64,000 nucleotides of DNA from CAWAMR01 sp963783095 (GCA_963783095.1 CAWAMR010000013.1:186001-250000); one strand, 5' to 3'. Shown: positions 19,122 to 28,774, numbered from the stretch's first letter. Notes: generated by a model not told the origin, from the letters alone. Translations and numbers: made by a program.

Positions 19122-20051
19122 CTATTTCACCAAGAGCGGTAAGACAAATCGATCTACATCGGCCTCGGTCTTGACCTCGCCGACCCCGCCAAAAAGCTCC
19201 CAGATTTCGCGTAACTCCGCACTTTCGCCGGGCGCTAGTGTTTTCAAAACCCCGACCGTTTCCATCTCCAGCATATCCTCGTTTGAGAAGGTTTGATAAA
19301 CCGTTCCCAGATCGGGATACGTCGCTGTGTTTTCGTAGCTGAAACGCTTGACGAACAGCGTGCCCTGGTTCAGATAGGCTACCCAGGGTACGGCATGAGC
19401 AAGTCCGATTTTCGTTGGACTCTTCTTGGGATCCTGCCGCAGCAAAATGTATCGGCTGCCAAAACTCCAGCGCGTGTCGGTAAAGTCGAAGTACGGCCAG
19501 AGCACGAGCGATTGATTGGGAGCGAAATCGGCGGGTGACTTCGCGTTCTTCGTACTGCCTGGGTGCGGTGCATGCGGCGGAATGGGGATGATCTCGACGC
19601 CACCGGGAGCCATGACCGTCGGCGCCCAAGGTGCCAGTGTCGTCCGTTCTTTGCCGATGTTGGTGACTTTCAACTTTACGGTCAATCTGGTTCCGGAATC
19701 GGCGAGTGCGATTTCCATTTCCTTTTGCACGCCATATTCTTCTTCCGGCGGTGGTACGAACTGTGCGGCATGAGTGCCGAACGGGGTATGCGCGACCGGT
19801 CGATTATCGGGGCAGTAGGTGCGTGTCAGATCTTCCGGTGCGAGCCAGAATCGCAACCCACCGCGAATCTGCCACTCGGATTCGCCGGATTTCCCCATCA
19901 TCTCTTCGTAATTCTTCATTACATTGAAGCCGCCGGGCAGCGAATAGGATATCACTCGCGGCCCGACATCGAGCGTAATTATCGCCTCAACGGAGCCGTT
20001 GCTGAGTTTCAGGTTGTTTTTCCAACCCTTGTATTCAACTTTTTCGATCAT
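19122..20051 (-). CDS. Galactose-mutarotase-superfamily-like protein (DUF4380-type)
   Basis: 309 residues from ATG 20051 (MIEKVEYKGW). The sequence is a run of beta strands with the opening common to mutarotase-like beta-sandwich proteins: a gene-specific NLKLSNGSVEAIITLDVGPRV, then IRGGLRFWLAPED, and a late FVKRFSY / LEMETVGVL pair. This fits DUF4380 or a related aldose-epimerase fold; catalytic residues are not assigned. No signal peptide. The upstream flank carries CTGACCA-type repeats. Confidence 0.55.
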   Translation of the reverse strand: MIEKVEYKGWKNNLKLSNGSVEAIITLDVGPRVISYSLPGGFNVMKNYEEMMGKSGESEWQIRGGLRFWLAPEDLTRTYCPDNRPVAHTPFGTHAAQFVPPPEEEYGVQKEMEIALADSGTRLTVKLKVTNIGKERTTLAPWAPTVMAPGGVEIIPIPPHAPHPGSTKNAKSPADFAPNQSLVLWPYFDFTDTRWSFGSRYILLRQDPKKSPTKIGLAHAVPWVAYLNQGTLFVKRFSYENTATYPDLGTVYQTFSNEDMLEMETVGVLKTLAPGESAELREIWELFGGVGEVKTEADVDRFVLPLLVK

Positions 20052-20080
20052 GGGTATTCGGTCCCGGTTGCGAAAACTAA

Positions 20081-20175
20081 TAGTGGTCAGTGGTCCGTGG
20101 TTAGTGGTCAGAAAATACCAAAACCGATAGGTTTGTTTTCTTTGCATTTACTGACCACTGACCACTGACCACTAT
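20081..20175. repeat. Heptamer tandem repeat with inverted arms (CTGACCA family)
   Basis: TAGTGGTCAGTGGTCCGTGG near 20081-20100 is answered by three tandem CTGACCA units at 20151-20172. The centre (TTTGCATTTACTGACCAC) is nearly the same as at 33535-33560, so this is a dispersed element. Confidence 0.8.
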
Positions 20176-20486
20176 TCGGACGTTGTTTGCGGTGTTTCCT
20201 CATGCTTAGGAGGCTCGGTGTGCGCGGCGACATCTGCCCTTGAAGCGGGTTCATCTTGAGGGAGTTCTTTGCTGCCGACGATGGTCAGATTCAAGCCGAT
20301 TTGAACGGCAACATCCACGCCGTCGATTTTGATAGTCGTCTTCCCATTGAGATACCAGCCGAGCGAGCCTGTGGAGAAAACTTTCACAGGAACCTGCATT
20401 GGTGAGCCGTCAATACTGATGGAAACCGGTTTTGCGCCTGCCGAGAACTGTTGACGAGTGATCGGGCAGGTTGTCTTCTTCGCCAT
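20172..20486 (-). CDS. Small conserved hypothetical protein
   Basis: 104 residues. ATG 20486 is preceded by GGAGG nine bases upstream, which fixes the start. The N-terminus is MAKKTTCPITRQQFSAGA; the middle is beta-rich (SISIDGSPMQVPVKVFSTG, KTTIKIDGVDVAVQIGLNL) and the tail Pro/Glu-rich and disordered. No domain recognised. Likely cytoplasmic. Confidence 0.7.
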   Translation of the reverse strand: MAKKTTCPITRQQFSAGAKPVSISIDGSPMQVPVKVFSTGSLGWYLNGKTTIKIDGVDVAVQIGLNLTIVGSKELPQDEPASRADVAAHTEPPKHEETPQTTSE

Positions 20487-20817
20487 CAGAGATTTCCTCC
20501 GTGAGAGCGCGAGCATTCATCCAAAACTGGACGGAAGCCGGCAAATGAGTTTTTCAGCCACGTCGCGTGATTTTATGGAAAGTGGAGCAAGAGCATTACC
20601 CCCTAACGCTGCAACGATGAAGAAATTGTACAAACCGAATTCGTTCGTCAAGGCCGATGTGAGTTGGAAGTTAGGAGTTAGGAGTTAGGAGTTGGGAGTT
20701 GGCATGTCTGTGGAGCGGATGGATTTTCCTTGCGATTCCGAATCAAACCCTTCACAATTATGAATGAACATCTCTTTGGTCTTTTGAATCTCCACTCCAT
20801 TTCTCGGAGGACGATCG
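20487..20817. other. Intergenic with GTTAGGA heptamer repeats
   Basis: No gene. Bases 20662-20704 hold about five tandem copies of a 7-base unit (GTTAGGA drifting to GTTGGGA and GTTGGCA). The rest shows nothing but the GGAGG site for the next gene at 20806-20810. Confidence 0.6.
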
Positions 20818-21041
20818 ATGCGAAAACGACACCTATCAGTCTTGGCGGCATTGTTGATCTTCCCTTCCCTCGTCGTCGCTTGCCTGTGGGATTACGCTAC
20901 CCTCCAACAAGAGCGGAGCCGATTCCCCTCTGTGCTGAAAGTGATCACCGGTAAGTTCTCTCGCCATTCCAAAGAGTTCTATGAGTGGCGCATTCAGGAC
21001 CGTTTGAAAAAGCTCGAATACGATCCCAACAACCTTGCCTG
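20818..21041 (+). pseudogene. N-terminus of a TPR-family secreted protein, cut by an insertion sequence
   Basis: ATG 20818 with GGAGG seven bases upstream begins a signal-peptide-like start (RHLSVLAALLIFPSLVVAC) followed by CLWDYATLQQERS and FSRHSKEFYEWRIQDRLKKL. This is the opening of a family of planctomycete tetratricopeptide proteins that normally continue for hundreds of residues. The frame runs into the left end of the IS after NNLA and stops at 21066 within it. To the right of the IS, TACGATTAGCGGTTTCATAT (22072-22091) reads like the next codons (YD-LAVSY), after which similarity ends. Confidence 0.6.
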
Positions 21042-22069
21042 GGTAGTGTTGACATTCCAGCCGTGAAACTGGAGAGGCTGGGTTTAGGTTAACAGCGTCA
21101 CGAGTGCGGTGAAAGCCACGAATCCCAGAAAATTTCGTGCCGTTTTCTCGTAACGCGTTGCCACTCGGCGGGACTGTTTCATGATATTGATCATCCGCTC
21201 CACGATGTTGCGTTGCTTATAGGTCTCTGTGTCGTATTCGCGTGGTTCGACGCGATTGCTGCGCGGCGGAATGACTGCTTCCGCGCCCTTCGCTTCGATC
21301 GTCGCCACGAACTCGTCGCTGTCATAGCCCTTGTCGGCGAGAACTTTCTGTGGATCGCTGCCTTCCAGCAGAGCCGGTCCTTGTTTGACATCATGATTTT
21401 GGCCCGGCGTCAGAAGAATCTTCACAGGCTCGCCGACACCATTGCACGAAACGTGAATCTTCGTGCTGAATCCGCCGCGCGAGCGTCCCAGGCACTCGGC
21501 CTCGGCGTTGCTGCCCTTGGCACCTGCGGAATGCTGATGGGCACGAATTACCGTGGAATCCACCATCAAAACTTCGACGTCGGGATCTTTCAACAGATCC
21601 ATGATTTTGGGGAACACGCCATTCTTGCACCAGCGATTGAATCTCTGAAACATGCTGTTCCACGGGCCGAACCGTTCCGGCAAATCACGCCAAGGAGCGC
21701 CGGTCTTGGCGATCCAAAAGATGGCGTTGATGAACAGGCGATTATCCTTAGCGGTCGCACCGGGATCGCCTTCCTTGCCCGGCAAGTGGTCCTTGATAAT
21801 GTTCCATTGCTCATCACTGATTTCGTGTCGTCGCACCATGGGTATCAAGCCTCGCGTGTTCGGTTCCATGATTGAAGGCAACCGTCATGGCTGCCAACCA
21901 ATCGTAGGAATCCGGCGAGGCGAAATAGCTTTACCTATGCCGAAACTGCGTGGAATATTTTTCGTACAATGGGAAGCCCTTAACGATCAAGGAAGCGGCG
22001 AAATCTCGCGGCCGACGAAGCCTCCTTTCGCAGGTTCCGTAAATTGCCTGAGCGAATGTCAACACTGCC
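21042..22069. mobile_element. IS5-type insertion sequence, about 1.03 kb
   Basis: Terminal inverted repeats GGTAGTGTTGACATTC (21042-21057) and the complement of GGCAGTGTTGACATTC (22054-22069) match at 15 of 16 positions. One transposase gene lies inside on the minus strand. A clean target duplication is not evident; GCCT occurs beside both ends. The element interrupts a TPR-family gene. Confidence 0.85.
21084..21839 (-). CDS. IS5-family transposase (DDE)
   Basis: DDE transposase with the N-terminal DUF4096-like part (SDEQWNIIKDHLPG) and a DDE_Tnp_1-type core: first Asp in MVDSTVIRAHQHS, second Asp in LADKGYDSDEF, Glu in IVERMINIMKQSRRVATRYEK. About 251 residues from the ATG at 21839 (MVRRHEIS). 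It is intact as a single frame, unlike relatives that need frameshifting, so the element could be active. Confidence 0.9.
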   Translation of the reverse strand: MVRRHEISDEQWNIIKDHLPGKEGDPGATAKDNRLFINAIFWIAKTGAPWRDLPERFGPWNSMFQRFNRWCKNGVFPKIMDLLKDPDVEVLMVDSTVIRAHQHSAGAKGSNAEAECLGRSRGGFSTKIHVSCNGVGEPVKILLTPGQNHDVKQGPALLEGSDPQKVLADKGYDSDEFVATIEAKGAEAVIPPRSNRVEPREYDTETYKQRNIVERMINIMKQSRRVATRYEKTARNFLGFVAFTALVTLLT

Positions 22070-22131
22070 TAATACGATTAGCGGTTTCATATCGGTTAGT
22101 CTAATCCTATTTCAAACACCGGAGCGTTACG

Positions 22132-22464
22132 ATGGAAAGCATCACGAAGAACCAACTCGATAGGCCTCGGCGGATTTTCCTCTGGGCGATCTTGTTCCTC
22201 CTGCCGTTTATCTTCCTGTTGGTTTCGCTGTGGGCGATGACCAAAGAGCACAATGCCCAACTCATGAAGATGACCGAGGAGCACAACGCTCAACTCCTGG
22301 ACCAGACCAAATTACAAAACGCTCAGTTAACGGAAATGACGGAGCTGCATAACGCCCAACTCATGATGATAACCGAGGAGCACAACGCCCAACTCAAGAA
22401 AATGACTGAGGAATGCAACGCTCAACTGGCAGCACAGGCGTCCAGTTTTCAGAAACAGAAATGA
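22132..22464 (+). CDS. Membrane-anchored hendecad coiled-coil protein
   Basis: 110 residues. A basic start (RPRR) and one membrane helix (IFLWAILFLLPFIFLLVSLW, residues ~15-34) are followed by six tandem 11-residue repeats with consensus MTEEHNAQLxx: MTKEHNAQLMK, MTEEHNAQLLD, QTKLQNAQLTE, MTELHNAQLMM, ITEEHNAQLKK, MTEECNAQLAA. Eleven-residue periodicity is the hendecad pattern of straight or slightly right-handed coiled coils. The DNA is correspondingly repeated every 33 bases. GGAG lies upstream of the start. Function unknown; it could be a membrane-tethered oligomerising rod. Confidence 0.7.
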   Translation: MESITKNQLDRPRRIFLWAILFLLPFIFLLVSLWAMTKEHNAQLMKMTEEHNAQLLDQTKLQNAQLTEMTELHNAQLMMITEEHNAQLKKMTEECNAQLAAQASSFQKQK

Positions 22465-22526
22465 GCGATAGCATGGCGGCAGGCTGGGGTTGAGTGTCAG
22501 TGCCTAGAAGATTGTGAGAAGCTCAA

Positions 22527-23630
22527 TTAAATCCACTCGACTTCAGGGTCGCCCTCACGTACCTCACCGATTATAAAGTTGGGTACATCGAGACGACTGA
22601 GTCTTTCGCAGATACTGTCGGCATAGTAGGGAGCGACAATCAGGACGAAACCGATCCCCATATTGAAAACCCGATCCATTTCCTGTTGTTCGATGTTGCC
22701 GAGTTTCTGTAACCAGGTGAACACCGGCGGAACCGGCCACAAATCCCGCTTCAGGAAGACTCGCTTGCCGGGCGGCAGAATTCGGGGAATGTTATCGACC
22801 AGGCCGCCGCCGGTGATATGTGCAAGCCCGCGAATCACTCGCTTTTTCACGGGATAAGCCTGAATGACATTTTTCACCGGTTTCACGTAGATGCGTGTTG
22901 GAGTAAGAAGTGTCTCGCCGACAGTGCTTCCCAGCGCTTCCACCGTGTCGCCAACCTTAAAACCGCAATGCTCGAAGACCAGCTTGCGGACCAGACTAAA
23001 ACCATTCGAATGCACGCCGCTGGATGCCAAACCGATCACCCGATCGCCGACCTGGATATGTTTGCCATCAATGACCCTGTCTCGTTCGACTACCCCCACG
23101 CAAAAGCCGGCCATATCGAAATCGCCGGGCTGATAGACATCGGGCATGATCGCCGTTTCGCCGCCAGTCAGCGAACATTCCGCCTCTCGACATCCTGCGA
23201 CAACACCTTCCACGAGAGCGCGGGTCAACGCGTGATCGTCCTTGTGCATGGCGATGTAGTCGAGGAAGATGAGAGGCTCGCCGCCCGTGCAAATGCAGTC
23301 GTTCACCGACATCGCGACCAGATCGATGCCGACGGTATCGTACTTCTGCATGGTCGAGGCAATTTTCAACTTGGTGCCGACGCCGTCGGTGCAAGTTACG
23401 AGAACCGGTTTGCGGTACTTTTTGGAGAATAGCCAGCGATCGTAATCGAGCGCGAACAGGCTGGCGAAACCGGTGCTGCCTTTGCCGCCGGCGCGGGGAG
23501 GAAATGGATCCGGCAGAACGTGGAATGGATCGTGGGTACTGCGAATGAGATGGCCAATATCGCCGATCGATTCGCCATAGGCTTCGCGGTCCAAGCCGGC
23601 ACGTTTATAGGTCCAGGGATCGTCGGCCAT
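22527..23630 (-). CDS. purM: Phosphoribosylformylglycinamidine cyclo-ligase (AIR synthetase)
   Basis: Fifth step of purine synthesis: ATP-dependent closure of FGAM to AIR. 367 residues, normal for the family. Signatures: VLVTCTDGVGTKLKIA, DLVAMSVNDCICTGGEPLIF (the ATP-binding metal loop), CSLTGGETAIMPD, GLASSGVHSNGFSLVR, HITGGGLVDNIPRILP. No frameshift. The neighbours are unrelated in pathway. Confidence 0.96.
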   Translation of the reverse strand: MADDPWTYKRAGLDREAYGESIGDIGHLIRSTHDPFHVLPDPFPPRAGGKGSTGFASLFALDYDRWLFSKKYRKPVLVTCTDGVGTKLKIASTMQKYDTVGIDLVAMSVNDCICTGGEPLIFLDYIAMHKDDHALTRALVEGVVAGCREAECSLTGGETAIMPDVYQPGDFDMAGFCVGVVERDRVIDGKHIQVGDRVIGLASSGVHSNGFSLVRKLVFEHCGFKVGDTVEALGSTVGETLLTPTRIYVKPVKNVIQAYPVKKRVIRGLAHITGGGLVDNIPRILPPGKRVFLKRDLWPVPPVFTWLQKLGNIEQQEMDRVFNMGIGFVLIVAPYYADSICERLSRLDVPNFIIGEVREGDPEVEWI

Positions 23631-23687
23631 CGGTAGACCTTGTGAAAATCAATGGTGCTCAGCCATTACGATAGGAGCCTGGGAGCT

Positions 23688-24461
23688 TCATGGCTTGACG
23701 CGGCGTTCCTCTTCGAGCAATTCTCGAACTCTGTCGGGGTGGTGTTCGGTGTAGCGCGCGATGCCCGAAAAAAACAACAGCAATTGTTCCGCGCCTTGCT
23801 CAGCCATTTTCGGGGCGGTGGGGCCAAGGATCCGAGTCGCCAAAACAGCGAACTTGCTATCGGTTTGCAAATAGATTTCCACTTGATGACGAATAGAGAC
23901 ATCCCCATCCGCATCCTTCTTGGCGCGATGCTGCAAAACGGCAACCGCCCGGACGGGAATCAGAGGCAGCAGTGCGCCCGGCCGAACCTTACCCTCAGCG
24001 TACCAGAGCCGGCCGTCGCCGTTTTTCGCGACTGCACGCCAAACCAATTCGCTCCCCTGTTCATCCTGCCACATGAAGCGCCCGCCATCCAAGGCCCGGA
24101 TGTCGATTGCAGCAATCTTTAACCGTTTCCAGGCCAAGGTTGTGCGCTCGGGATGGTCGAGCAGCCAATGATACATTTCTATTGAGGCACGGAATTCTTC
24201 AATGGGTGCAAGCGCCGTCAGGTTCGGTTGCTGCATCACTTTCAAGATCGAATCCTGCCAGCTCTTCGGGAGGGTTTCGAGCGAGATGGGCATAGCAAGT
24301 CGAGAAGAACGGGTCATCGAAGACGATCCCGAACGTGGCGTATCACCACGAGGAATTCCAGAACTTGCGAAGGGATCTTCTGCCCGAACATTCGAGATTG
24401 CCCCGTTTACCAGCATTCCCAAAAACGCGATGAAAACGGGAAGAAATCGCCCGGCATCCAT
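23688..24461 (-). CDS. Hypothetical exported protein
   Basis: 257 residues from ATG 24461; AAGGAGG six bases upstream decides this start over an upstream ATG (MGIPRRIR). A signal peptide is evident (FLPVFIAFLGMLVNGAISNVRA). The mature part is helical with WQDSILKVMQQPNL and RALDGGRFMWQDEQGSELVW, ending in ERRVKP. No family is recognised. It lies 57 bases before purM on the same strand. Confidence 0.65.
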   Translation of the reverse strand: MDAGRFLPVFIAFLGMLVNGAISNVRAEDPFASSGIPRGDTPRSGSSSMTRSSRLAMPISLETLPKSWQDSILKVMQQPNLTALAPIEEFRASIEMYHWLLDHPERTTLAWKRLKIAAIDIRALDGGRFMWQDEQGSELVWRAVAKNGDGRLWYAEGKVRPGALLPLIPVRAVAVLQHRAKKDADGDVSIRHQVEIYLQTDSKFAVLATRILGPTAPKMAEQGAEQLLLFFSGIARYTEHHPDRVRELLEEERRVKP

Positions 24462-24586
24462 GCGTATCCTCCTTGGAATGCCCATTTTCCGTATCTGCTT
24501 ACGCTCCTCCACAATCATCGAACCGATTTGGTGGTTAGCATGAAGGAATCTGGACGGGGGAGGTAGTTCGTTAGGGTTTGCGTTGA

Positions 24587-26905
24587 TCACATCATATTAA
24601 ACGGATCGACGTCCACCTGAAACTCCACACCACTCGGTGGGCGCACCACATTGAGAACCTCGCGCAGAACCTGATGCAATAGCCCAGCGCTCACCGACTG
24701 CAACTGGAAATGGAATCGATAATGGTTATTGAGCCGATATACGGGAGCCTCCGCCGGACCCAGTAGACGCATCCCAGGCGAAGCCGGCGGCTGCCGATCG
24801 GGCCGGCGCAGCGCCTCCCGGAAGGCCCCCGCAAGTTGATCCGCGAATTTTCCTGCCGATTCCTCGTGCTCACTTCGGATAATGAGCCGAATGAGCCGTT
24901 GGTAGGGCGGGTAAAGATGTTCCTTGCGATGGTTCAGTTCCATTTCGGCGAATCTCAGATAGTCGTGATTTGCCGCCAGGCGGATGCAGGGATGGTCGGG
25001 TGTGAAAGTTTGAATCAATACTTTTCCGCCCAGATCGCCCCTTCCGGTTCGCCCCGCAACCTGGGCCAGCAACTGAAAGGTTCGCTCGCCCGAACGAAAA
25101 TCGGGAAGATGCAGCCCCACGTCGGCATTGATGACTCCGACGAGCGTCACATTCGGGAAGTCAAGCCCTTTCGCGATCATCTGCGTGCCGACGAGAATAT
25201 GAATCCCACCTTCCCGGAAGGCATCGAGAATCCGCTGATGCGACCCCGGGCGCTGAGTGGTATCGCTGTCCATGCGCTGAACGACCTTATCGGGGAATTT
25301 CTCCACGATCTCGGCCTGTATTTTTTCCGTTCCCTGTCCTTGATAACGGATCGATGGCTGACTGCAAGCAGGACATTGTTGATAGGGAGGTTCCTCATAT
25401 CCGCAATAGTGGCACAACAACGACGAACGCTGCCGATGAAAGGTCAGGGCAAGATCGCAGTTTTTGCAAGTCGCAACGTAACCGCAATCCGGACAGTGAA
25501 CGTGAGTGGAAAAACCGCGGCGATTCAACAATAACATCACCTGTCCGCCGGCCGACAGCGACTCGCGCATGGCCCGTTCAAGCGATGGGCCGATGGAGCT
25601 GAATTTTCCTGAAGAACGGGCCTCGTGTCGTAAATCGATCAGTTTCACTTCGGGCAATGGACGTTCCAGTACGCGACTCGGTAACGTCAAGAGTTTGTAA
25701 TGATCGCGCTCGGCGTTGTGCCAGCTTTCGAGCGAAGGCGTCGCCGACCCCAACACGATCGGGATATTTTCCAGCTTCGCCCGCATCACCGCCACGTCGC
25801 GGGCGTGATAGCGCGGCGTCGATTCCTGCTTGAAAGTGGTCTCGTGTTCCTCGTCGATGACGATCAGGCCAAGTTTGCGCGTCGGGGCAAAGACTGCGCT
25901 GCGGGCGCCGACGACGACTTGCACATGTCCGGCGGCGATGCGCCTCCAGTGACCGCCGCGCTCGCTGTCGGCGAGATGACTGTGCATCACGGCGACTTCG
26001 CCGCACCGGCCCCGGAAACGCTCGAATCGTTTGCGGCGTCAGGATGATTTCGGGCACCAGAACGATCGCCTTTTTCCCTTGCCTCACCACTTCCTCGATG
26101 GCGCGCAGATAAATTTCGGTTTTGCCGCTGCCGGTGACGCCGTGCAGCAAAAAGGCTTGATAAGTGTTTTGTTGCAGGGAGTGGAGAATCGGTTCAAATA
26201 CCGTCTCCTGATCGGCATTCAGTGCGATTGAAACGGGTGCAACCTGTTCGACACCGGCAAAAATCGGCATCTTCTCAACCCGCTCGGAAAACTTGCGGAT
26301 CATTCCTTTGACCAGTAGAACCGTAATCGGACCTGCCCCACATTTTGCCGATTTCATGAGTTGTCGTAGCTCGATGGGGTGGCCTTCCTTGCGGAGTTTG
26401 TCGAGCGCATTTGCGTCTGTTTTGGGGTCAGCGCCGGCAATGGATCGTGTAATTCGTTTTCAGGAATGGCTTCGAGAAAGATGCTTTCCCGTGTGCCGGC
26501 CTGATCGCGCACTCCTGCTGGAAGCACCGCCTGCAAGACTTGCCCCCAGCCGCACAGGTAGTAATCGGCCATCCAGCGCGTTAGCCGAAGGATTGGATCG
26601 GTAAGTAAAACTTCATCGTCGAGAACCCGCAGGATCGATTTCACTTTGCGGACCGGGCGATTGGAAGTGACTCGAACGCAGAAACCTGCCGTGGCGCGAT
26701 CACCTTTCCCAAACGGCGCTTCCACGCGCTTGCCGACGCTGATGCTCGCTTCCAATTCCGTCGGAACGGCATAAGAATAGGCGTGATCGAGGGGCCGATC
26801 GAAGACAATCTCAGCGAATAGAGTTGCTTCAGGAGCAAGCTCCGCATCCGGAATCGGATCGCTTTCGCCGAAAAGATTGGGAGATAAAGTCATGGTGGTA
26901 TTCAT
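24587..26905 (-). CDS. priA: Primosomal protein N' (replication restart helicase), two frameshifts
   Basis: 3'-5' helicase that reloads the replisome at collapsed forks. The N-terminal 3'BD domain (FDRPLDHAYSYAVP) leads to Walker A GVTGSGKTEIY, VLVPEIILTPQ, DEEH (VIDEEHETTFKQ), GSATPSLES, a zinc-binding insert with all eight cysteines (CPDCGYVATCKNC and CHYCG with CPAC), and motifs V/VI (GTQMIAKGLDFPNV, QVAGRTGRG). Frame breaks lie near 26425 (beside a CCCCAAAA run) and 26025; the joined protein is about 770 residues and complete. Start is the ATG at 26905 or 26893. Confidence 0.92.
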
Positions 26906-26960
26906 GATTTTAGCGTACCCAGTCCGGGAAGGGAGGTGCAATGTTCGTAGGCCCAATGAT

Positions 26961-27151
26961 TCATAGCCACTTCCAGTTATGCCGTGTAAAAGTCTTCAAC
27001 CACTTTTCCTCGACGTACTCGAAGTCGCCGCCGTGAATCCCCCATCGTAGAATCCCGACACTGCCTGGTTCCGCGCTGCCACCTTCTCCCCAAAGGTCCA
27101 TTCCAGCCAGGTGATAAACTCGCCAAAAACGAGATAGGTAGAAGGTTCCAC
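26961..27151 (-). CDS. Small hypothetical protein, one likely frameshift
   Basis: A GTG at 27151 has GAGGAG eight bases upstream and begins MEPSTYLVFGEFITWLEWTF. Near 27085 the frame must change by one base to continue as GGSAEPGSVGILRWGIHGG and then DFEYVEEKWLKTF to the stop at 26961, about 63 residues in all. Without a change, the second half could start at ATG 27101. Aromatic-rich, no family recognised. Confidence 0.35.
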
Positions 27152-27259
27152 GAACAAATCTCCTCGATAACTTTCAATGTATAAATGACGAATGGGTGCG
27201 AAACAGGTTCAGAAGCGATCTTCGTGCTATAGTGATAGGATCAAATTTGGAGACTGACT

Positions 27260-27949
27260 GTGGTGTCGAAGGTATTACCGAATCGGCCGCGCCATTTACA
27301 CGTGTTCGGCATCATTCTGTTGTTGGTCGTGGTTACACTGGTGATCTTTCTGTTCGCCGTGACGATGGAGGCCATCGTACCGGGAACCGGCGTGGTGACA
27401 TCGCGCGGCATTGCGGTACTGCGGGCACCGGAAGCAGGAACCTGGGAGTTGAATCCTGAATTTCTTATTGGAAGCGAAGTCCCCGGTGGGGCCGTTGTTG
27501 GCCGCATCCAAAGCGGTTCATCGAATTTCCAAATCAAGACGCCGGACTCAAGACGGCGCTGGTTGATCCTCGAAACTCCGACAACCAACGGCCATCTGGT
27601 GCTTGCAGGAGAGCAACTCGTGTCGCTCGCACCGTTGGAGGACGAAGGTGATCGAATCGCCAATCTTGAAGTCCGACTGGAGATCGATGAAAAACTGTTC
27701 GGCGATGTGCGGGTCGGTCAGGACGTTCGGCTTCAGAGCAACATGCACAGCTATCGGGCATACGGTGCCGCGAGCGGAAAGGTCGATCGTCTGGAACCGA
27801 TGGGGGAGCCTGGACCGAATGGAAGCCGGCGGTTTCATGCCTGGGTGCGTGTGGAGAATAGCCCGTTTCCAATGTTGATCGGCGGCAGCGTCAAGGCCGA
27901 ATTGATCGTGGGGCAGAAGAAGACGTATCAGATCATTTTGGAGCATTGA
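27260..27949 (+). CDS. HlyD-like membrane-anchored protein
   Basis: 229 residues from GTG 27260, with GGAG about nine bases upstream. One N-terminal membrane helix (GIILLLVVVTLVIFLFAV) is followed by a periplasmic part with the start of a membrane-fusion-protein fold: VPGTGVVTSRGIAVLRAPEAG is a barrel-sandwich/lipoyl-like entry, GDVRVGQDVRLQ and LIGGSVKAELIVG are beta-barrel strands of the HlyD type. There is no coiled-coil hairpin, and no ABC transporter or outer-membrane partner beside it. Probably an envelope protein; partner unknown. Confidence 0.6.
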   Translation: MVSKVLPNRPRHLHVFGIILLLVVVTLVIFLFAVTMEAIVPGTGVVTSRGIAVLRAPEAGTWELNPEFLIGSEVPGGAVVGRIQSGSSNFQIKTPDSRRRWLILETPTTNGHLVLAGEQLVSLAPLEDEGDRIANLEVRLEIDEKLFGDVRVGQDVRLQSNMHSYRAYGAASGKVDRLEPMGEPGPNGSRRFHAWVRVENSPFPMLIGGSVKAELIVGQKKTYQIILEH

Positions 27950-28029
27950 ACCATAATGACAGCAATTAACGATAAAGTCAGAAAGAACGCAGAGAAGACA
28001 TCACACCGCGTGTGAATAGTAAGCGAGGC

Positions 28030-28117
28030 AAAACCGTTTACTTACTTCAGATTCAGGCTCGGTCAGCGTTTCTCTGTGTCCTCTGTGCCTCTGTGGTTAG
28101 CATGCAATTGGTATTTC
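28030..28117. repeat. Dispersed ACAGAG-type repeat
   Basis: TCTCTGTGTCCTCTGTGCCT and CTGTGGTTAG (28070-28099) match the repeat at 52,451-52,484 in type. An AGAACGCAGAGAAGACA stretch at 27985-28000 may be the opposite arm. Confidence 0.65.
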
Positions 28118-28641
28118 CTATTTGCGTTTTTGTTTCCCTGTTCTCTTCTTCGGTTCCTCAAATACCCGCAACCATTCGGCCATCTCGGCTTCGGTCGCAT
28201 CCTCCAGTTTTTCGGGTTCCTCTTCAATGGGGGCAGCATCCGGAACACGGGTTTCAGAATCGACCAGCCAGTCGAGATAGCGCTGGCAAGTCCAGGCCAA
28301 ACATCCGTGACGTCCGGCCGCTTGCTGAATTCGGGTATCGTTGGAAATCACTGCCAACTCGGATGGATGTCTTTCCGATCCGATCATTTCCTCAATCCGG
28401 TCGTCAGCTGTTTGTTGATGCGAAAAACCGATATGCAGGTTTCGATACGCTTCATCCGGGCTGGCACGCGAAACGTGATGGGCATCGAAAATGATCCAGA
28501 CATCCCCGGCGGTTGGGCCGTGAACTCCGCGAGCCAATCGAGCATGCGCAGTCGAGATCGTTCCCAGCTCACGCCGGAGGAGGGTTTGGCCGCCCAACCT
28601 ATCGCGTGAAGCAAATTATAGCCGTCGATCAAGAATCTCAT
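28118..28641 (-). CDS. NYN-domain (YacP-type) ribonuclease-like protein, one frameshift
   Basis: Starts MRFLIDGYNLLHA, the DGYNLL signature of YacP/NYN (PIN-like) endoribonucleases. After the break it continues VWIIFDAHHVSR, TADDRIEEMI and LAVISNDTRIQQAA, giving the further acidic residues (D in IIFDA, DD in TADDRI, ND in ISND) of the metal site. The frame shifts by one base near 28505, at a GGG run. Complete length ~174 residues; the tail is Glu/Lys-rich. Bacillus YacP (Rae1) cuts mRNA on ribosomes; a similar RNA role is inference. Confidence 0.8.
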
Positions 28642-28675
28642 GGCGGGTCAAACTGCTGAAGAATTGAGCCAATAG

Positions 28676-28704
28676 AAAAAGAGGCGTAGCGCGCGCTACG
28701 CCTC
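28676..28704 (-). terminator. Terminator of the groE-yacG gene run
   Basis: GAGGCGTAGCGC and its exact complement form a 12-base-pair palindrome (28681-28704). Read on the minus strand it is followed by TTTTT (28680-28676), giving a classic intrinsic terminator 70 bases after yacG. Confidence 0.8.
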
Positions 28705-28774
28705 TATCTATGATAACGGCCGAAGGAACGACCGGTTCAGCAGATTCTTTGGGATTTGCAAAATCGATTCGATC

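Noticed and set aside
28012..28609. Plus-strand frames across the dispersed repeat and NYN gene
   Set aside because: Their peptides come from the ACAGAG-type repeat and from the antisense of the NYN nuclease.
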